Assembly: GCA_947425005.1 (NCBI GenBank)
Contig: CANDYP010000054.1
Coordinates: 1 to 8,648 of the forward strand
Source of the DNA: Rickettsiales bacterium
GTDB lineage: Bacteria > Pseudomonadota > Alphaproteobacteria > Rickettsiales > UBA1997
Length of the DNA stretch: 8,648 nucleotides
Reading direction: 5' to 3'
Positions within the stretch are counted from its first letter, which is position 1. Each line of letters begins with the position of its first letter. The position numbers were made by a program, and so were the translations under genes. Positions 5,368-8,648 of the stretch are shown here, piece by piece. The notes beneath the pieces were generated by a model. It was not told the origin of the DNA. It saw nothing but the letters and a program-made list of their open reading frames with translations, and ran no database searches.

Positions 5368-6537
5368 TTGAGCAAGCCTTTATCCATCTACATCCATTAC
5401 CCTTTCTGCAAATCAAAATGTCCCTACTGCGATTTCAATTCGCATGTGCGCGATGGCGTAGAATACGAAAAATTTCTGCGGGCTTACGAGCGGGAATTGG
5501 AATTTTTTGCGGCAAAAATTTCGCCGCGCAAAGTGACAACAATTTTTTTTGGCGGGGGTACGCCGTCACTAATGCCGATTTTTTTGGTGGAAGGAATTTT
5601 GAAAAAAATTGCCCAGCTGTGGCAGTTGGATGAAAATTGCGAGATCAGTTTAGAGGCCAATCCGACATCGTCAGAAGCTGCGAAATTCAAGGCTTTGCGC
5701 GATATTGGCATCAATCGTTTGTCGATGGGAATTCAGGCTCTGAATGACGAAGATCTGAAATTTTTGGGACGTGAACATTCGAGCAAAGAGGCGATTGCGA
5801 CAATCGAAATTGCCGCCAAAATTTTTGACAATTTTTCGTTCGATTTAATTTACGCCCGGCCAAAGCAAAGTCTGCAAGCGTGGCAGGACGAGCTTTCGCG
5901 GGCAATTAGTTTTGGCACCAAACATCTGTCGCTCTACCAACTTACAATCGAAAAAGGCACCAAATTTTTCTCGCAATTTGCTCGCAAAGAATTCGAAATG
6001 CCGGACGAAAATCTAGCAGCGGAATTTTACGAAATGACGAATCAGATCACTAAGAGCGCCGGTTTAGAGCTTTACGAAATTTCCAATTACGCCAAGAAAA
6101 ATTACGAATGCCGCCACAATTTAGTTTACTGGCAAGGCGGAGATTATTTGGGAATTGGAGCGGGCGCGCATTCGCGAATTTATTTTGAAGGTGAGGTCGA
6201 GAGATCAGCAATCACAGCCCTTCATGACCCAATGTCGTGGCTAAAAAAAGCTGAAGAATCCGGCGCTGGAATTCAAAAAATCGAAAAAATTTCTGCAGAA
6301 GAATTGCTGGAAGAGTTGATTTTAATGGGCTTGCGCCTGTCTGACGGAATCAGTAACGAAATTTTCCAAACCCACTTTAACAAAAAATTAACCGAAATTT
6401 TTAATTTTAAAAAGCTGGAAGTGCTGGCACAGCAAGGCTTGATTGAGGTCAGCGAAAATCAAATCAAAATCACCGACAGCTCACGACTCTTGACCAATCT
6501 CGTGATTCAGAAGGTTTGTGAGGCGAGGGCGTCTTGA
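5368..6537 (+). CDS. hemW: Radical SAM heme chaperone HemW
   Basis: HemW is a radical SAM protein that binds and delivers heme, often misannotated as coproporphyrinogen III oxidase. The [4Fe-4S] motif is C14-x3-C18-x2-C21, with phenylalanine (F23) where true HemN has a fourth cysteine, which supports HemW. FFGGGTPSL (60-68) is the SAM-binding GGGTP motif. The HNLVYW motif near residue 250, followed by GDYLGIGAGAHSR, is the HemW signature. The 389-residue length is normal. The start is a TTG (5368): an in-frame stop lies at 5350-5352, and the product begins MSKPLSIYIHYPFC, as expected. No Shine-Dalgarno sequence is visible. The flavour of the sequence is alphaproteobacterial. It is transcribed alone or with the decarboxylase 62 bp downstream. 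Confidence 0.94.
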   Translation: MSKPLSIYIHYPFCKSKCPYCDFNSHVRDGVEYEKFLRAYERELEFFAAKISPRKVTTIFFGGGTPSLMPIFLVEGILKKIAQLWQLDENCEISLEANPTSSEAAKFKALRDIGINRLSMGIQALNDEDLKFLGREHSSKEAIATIEIAAKIFDNFSFDLIYARPKQSLQAWQDELSRAISFGTKHLSLYQLTIEKGTKFFSQFARKEFEMPDENLAAEFYEMTNQITKSAGLELYEISNYAKKNYECRHNLVYWQGGDYLGIGAGAHSRIYFEGEVERSAITALHDPMSWLKKAEESGAGIQKIEKISAEELLEELILMGLRLSDGISNEIFQTHFNKKLTEIFNFKKLEVLAQQGLIEVSENQIKITDSSRLLTNLVIQKVCEARAS

Positions 6538-6599
6538 TGTCCAAGCTTTTAGGGACGGCTGCCAACCACTTAACTTACAAATAAAATCTCAAAAAATTT

Positions 6600-8078
6600 A
6601 TGAAAAACGATTACCGTGAAATTTTGAAAACTGAGCAAAGCCTTGATAATCCTGATTGGAACGCCATGCGCGATTTGGGGAAGAGGATGGTGGATGATGT
6701 GGTGGATATGTTGCAGGGGCTCGATGAGAAGCCGGTTTGGCAAAAAATTCCGCAAGAAACTAAAGATTTTTTGAAGTCGGATTTGCCGATGCAGGGAGAT
6801 ACTCCGCAGCATATTTACAGCGAATTTCTTGAGCATGTTTTTCCGTATTACAAAGGCAATCTTCACCCGCGATTTTTTAGTTGGGTGCAAGGCAACGGAA
6901 CTCTGCTGGGCGCTTTCGCTGATTTTCTGGCGTCAAGCATGAACCCAAACGTGACAATAGGCGAGCACTCGGCGATGTATGTCGAAAATGAAGTTCTGGA
7001 TTGGTGTAAGGAGATCATGGGTTACCCAAAATCTGCTAGTGGGATTTTGTTGTCGGGGGGCTCGATGGCCAATATTACTGGGCTGGTGGTGGCTCGCAAT
7101 TCTTTCGCCGATCTCAACGTCCGCAAAAACGGTTTGCAAAAAATTGCCGCGCCGATGGTTTTTTATTGCTCGTCGGAAACTCATGCCTGTATGCAGAAAG
7201 CCGCGGAAGTCATGGGTTTGGGGACGGATGGTGTGCGCAAAGTTGCGGTGGATGAGAGCCGCAGAATCAGCATTTCAGCGCTGCAAAAAATGATTGAGGA
7301 AGACAGAAAAAATGGCCTGCTGCCCTTTGCAATCGTTGGTAATGCGGGCATCGTTAACACTGGCGTGATCGACGATTTATCTGCTCTGGCCGATATTTGC
7401 GCCGCCGAAAAATTATGGTTTCACATCGATGGTGCCTACGGAGCGCTGGCTAAAATCAGTGACGAATATGCGGGCGAATTGAAGGCAATCGAGCGTGCCG
7501 ATTCCATCGCTTTCGATTTTCACAAATGGTTTTACGTCAATTACGAAGTGGGCTGTTTGCTGGTACGTGATGCCGTAAAACATCGCGCTGCTTTTGCCAT
7601 TGAGCCGAATTATTTGCTGGCTCATGATCGTGGCTTGGCATCAGGTCCTGACTCATTCAACAACTTTGGAATGGAGCTGTCGCGCGGCTTCAAAGCGCTA
7701 AAAATTTGGATGTCTTTGAAAGAACACGGCATCGAAAAATATCGCCAAATGATTTCGCAAAACATCGCGCAAGCTCACTATTTGGCAGACTTGGTGCGCG
7801 CTGAACCGGATTTAGAATTAATGTCGGACGCCGCTTTGAGCATCGTTTGCTACCGTTTTAAAGCTGACGTGATGTCCGAAAAACTAAACGCCCTCAACAA
7901 AGAATTGCTAATTAATTTGCACGAACAAAATGTGGCGACCCCTTCTTACACAATGCTCGACGGCAATTACGTAATTCGCGTTTGCATCACCAATCACCGT
8001 ACCAAGAAAAAAGATTTAGAATTTTTGGTGAAGGAATCGGTTCGAATCGGAAAAAATTTAGCAATCAATCTTAGATAA
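6600..8078 (+). CDS. PLP-dependent group II amino-acid decarboxylase family protein
   Basis: This 492-residue fold-type I PLP enzyme belongs to the aromatic-L-amino-acid/glutamate decarboxylase (group II) family. Substrate is not predictable with confidence. The PLP lysine is K309 in DFHKWFY (306-312), preceded by H308. HIDGAYG (275-281) supplies the Asp (D278) that contacts the pyridine nitrogen. SSETH (191-195) carries the ring-stacking His195. LLSGGSMANITGL (150-162) is the cofactor phosphate region, and NAGIVNTGVIDD (248-259) is the usual substrate/cofactor loop. The N-terminal HPRFFSWVQGNG (89-100) is the substrate-side motif common to the family. ATG 6600 follows an A/T-rich leader without a Shine-Dalgarno sequence. 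Its stop is 1 nt before the GNAT gene, implying an operon. Confidence 0.9.
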   Translation: MKNDYREILKTEQSLDNPDWNAMRDLGKRMVDDVVDMLQGLDEKPVWQKIPQETKDFLKSDLPMQGDTPQHIYSEFLEHVFPYYKGNLHPRFFSWVQGNGTLLGAFADFLASSMNPNVTIGEHSAMYVENEVLDWCKEIMGYPKSASGILLSGGSMANITGLVVARNSFADLNVRKNGLQKIAAPMVFYCSSETHACMQKAAEVMGLGTDGVRKVAVDESRRISISALQKMIEEDRKNGLLPFAIVGNAGIVNTGVIDDLSALADICAAEKLWFHIDGAYGALAKISDEYAGELKAIERADSIAFDFHKWFYVNYEVGCLLVRDAVKHRAAFAIEPNYLLAHDRGLASGPDSFNNFGMELSRGFKALKIWMSLKEHGIEKYRQMISQNIAQAHYLADLVRAEPDLELMSDAALSIVCYRFKADVMSEKLNALNKELLINLHEQNVATPSYTMLDGNYVIRVCITNHRTKKKDLEFLVKESVRIGKNLAINLR

Positions 8079-8079
8079 A

Positions 8080-8648
8080 ATGAGTCAGAGCGAATTTTTG
8101 AGCGTCGGCACAGCGCAACACGCTGATCTTGGCCAGGCGATGGAAGAAATTTTAATTGTGCAATTGGCGGAAGGGTTGGCGCAGAAGGCTGAAGAACCTT
8201 GCGTCGTTGTTCCGGCGCAACATTCCAACATTCCACAAATGATGGCGGTTTGCGCTCAAAATTTAGTCAAAAATAATCGCGATAAATTCACTGACGAAGA
8301 TTTTTCTAAAAACGGATTTTTGATTGTGCAATTGACCGAAGAGCTGGCCAAGCAATTTATTGACGATCCCAAAAATTATTTTGCTCACGTGGCGAAAAAT
8401 GGTGAAGAAGTGTTGGGATATCTAACTGCCTGCGATGTTACGAAATCCGGAATTAATTTTGAAATTGTCCCGGCGTTTGAAAAAATAAAAAATGAGAAAA
8501 TTTTTTATCACAAGCAGATTGCCAAAAAACCTGACGCCAAACATGTCGGCAAAAAATTATTATTTTCGATGTTCGATGAGGTGAAGAGCAGAGGGTATAA
8601 ATACGTTATCTGCCGCATTGTGCACGCACCTCTTTACAACCAAGCTTC
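8080..8648 (+). CDS. GNAT-family N-acetyltransferase, 3' end beyond window
   Basis: An open frame starts at ATG 8080 and runs 189 codons to the window edge without a stop. From about residue 41 it reads as a GNAT protein: CVVVPAQHSNIPQMMAVCAQNL (41-62), then GFLIVQLTEELAKQFIDDP (79-97), a central strand EVLGYLTACDV, and the CoA-binding turn VGKKLLFSMFDEVKSRGY (around 154-172). The late YKYVICRIVHAPLYNQAS precedes the usual Asn/Gln-Ala-Ser region. It starts 1 nt after the decarboxylase stop, so it is almost certainly cotranslated and could acylate that enzyme's amine product, though that is a guess. Residues 26-36 resemble residues 82-92. The first 40 residues are an extension without a recognised domain. 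Confidence 0.8.
   Translation, partial: MSQSEFLSVGTAQHADLGQAMEEILIVQLAEGLAQKAEEPCVVVPAQHSNIPQMMAVCAQNLVKNNRDKFTDEDFSKNGFLIVQLTEELAKQFIDDPKNYFAHVAKNGEEVLGYLTACDVTKSGINFEIVPAFEKIKNEKIFYHKQIAKKPDAKHVGKKLLFSMFDEVKSRGYKYVICRIVHAPLYNQA

Noticed and set aside
7994..8236. 80-codon minus-strand frame at the decarboxylase-GNAT junction
   Set aside because: It is antisense to two genes with clear family motifs and has no recognisable product.
1..8648. CRISPR array, tRNA, rRNA, insertion sequence or attachment site
   Set aside because: No regularly spaced repeats, cloverleaf, transposase gene or terminal repeats were seen on either strand.

Overview
The window looks like a piece of a bacterial chromosome of moderately low GC content. 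HemB carries the cysteine-free (Mg-type) metal site common in Alphaproteobacteria, HemW resembles alphaproteobacterial homologues, and there is an FTR1-type iron permease. Together these suggest a low-GC alphaproteobacterium, possibly a divergent or uncultured lineage. This is inference; no rRNA or other strict marker is present. Most genes lack a clear Shine-Dalgarno sequence and follow an A/T-rich leader. TGA, TAA and TAG are all used as stops, as in the standard code.

Layout. Positions 1-750 hold a HigBA-like toxin-antitoxin module (toxin first) with its own promoter, a palindromic operator, and a terminator hairpin that lies inside the 3' end of the next gene. Positions 709-1497 (minus) are an orphan trpC, divergent from hemB at 1571-2575. 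Two small genes follow hemB closely on the same strand: a KTSC-domain protein (2590-2805) and a NYN-domain predicted ribonuclease (2821-3564). A strong hairpin closes this unit, and a possible 44-codon ORF comes next. Positions 3771-4412 (minus) are a second toxin-antitoxin module, Phd/YefM plus RelE/ParE, preceded by an array of A/T-rich palindromes that overlap its likely promoter. An FTR1-like iron permease (4494-5294, minus) is divergent from hemW (5368-6537, plus). The right end holds a PLP-dependent group II decarboxylase (6600-8078) followed after 1 nt by a GNAT acetyltransferase that runs off the window (8080-8648).

How the genes relate. hemB (porphobilinogen synthesis), hemW (heme chaperone) and FTR1 (iron import) form a loose iron/heme theme, but they are in separate transcription units. 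Two unrelated toxin-antitoxin families flank the hemB-KTSC-NYN segment, so the left half mixes housekeeping genes with accessory cassettes. The most suggestive pairings not already well described are KTSC+NYN (a possible RNA-binding protein with a predicted RNase) and decarboxylase+GNAT (amine formation followed by N-acetylation). Both functional pairings are hypotheses.
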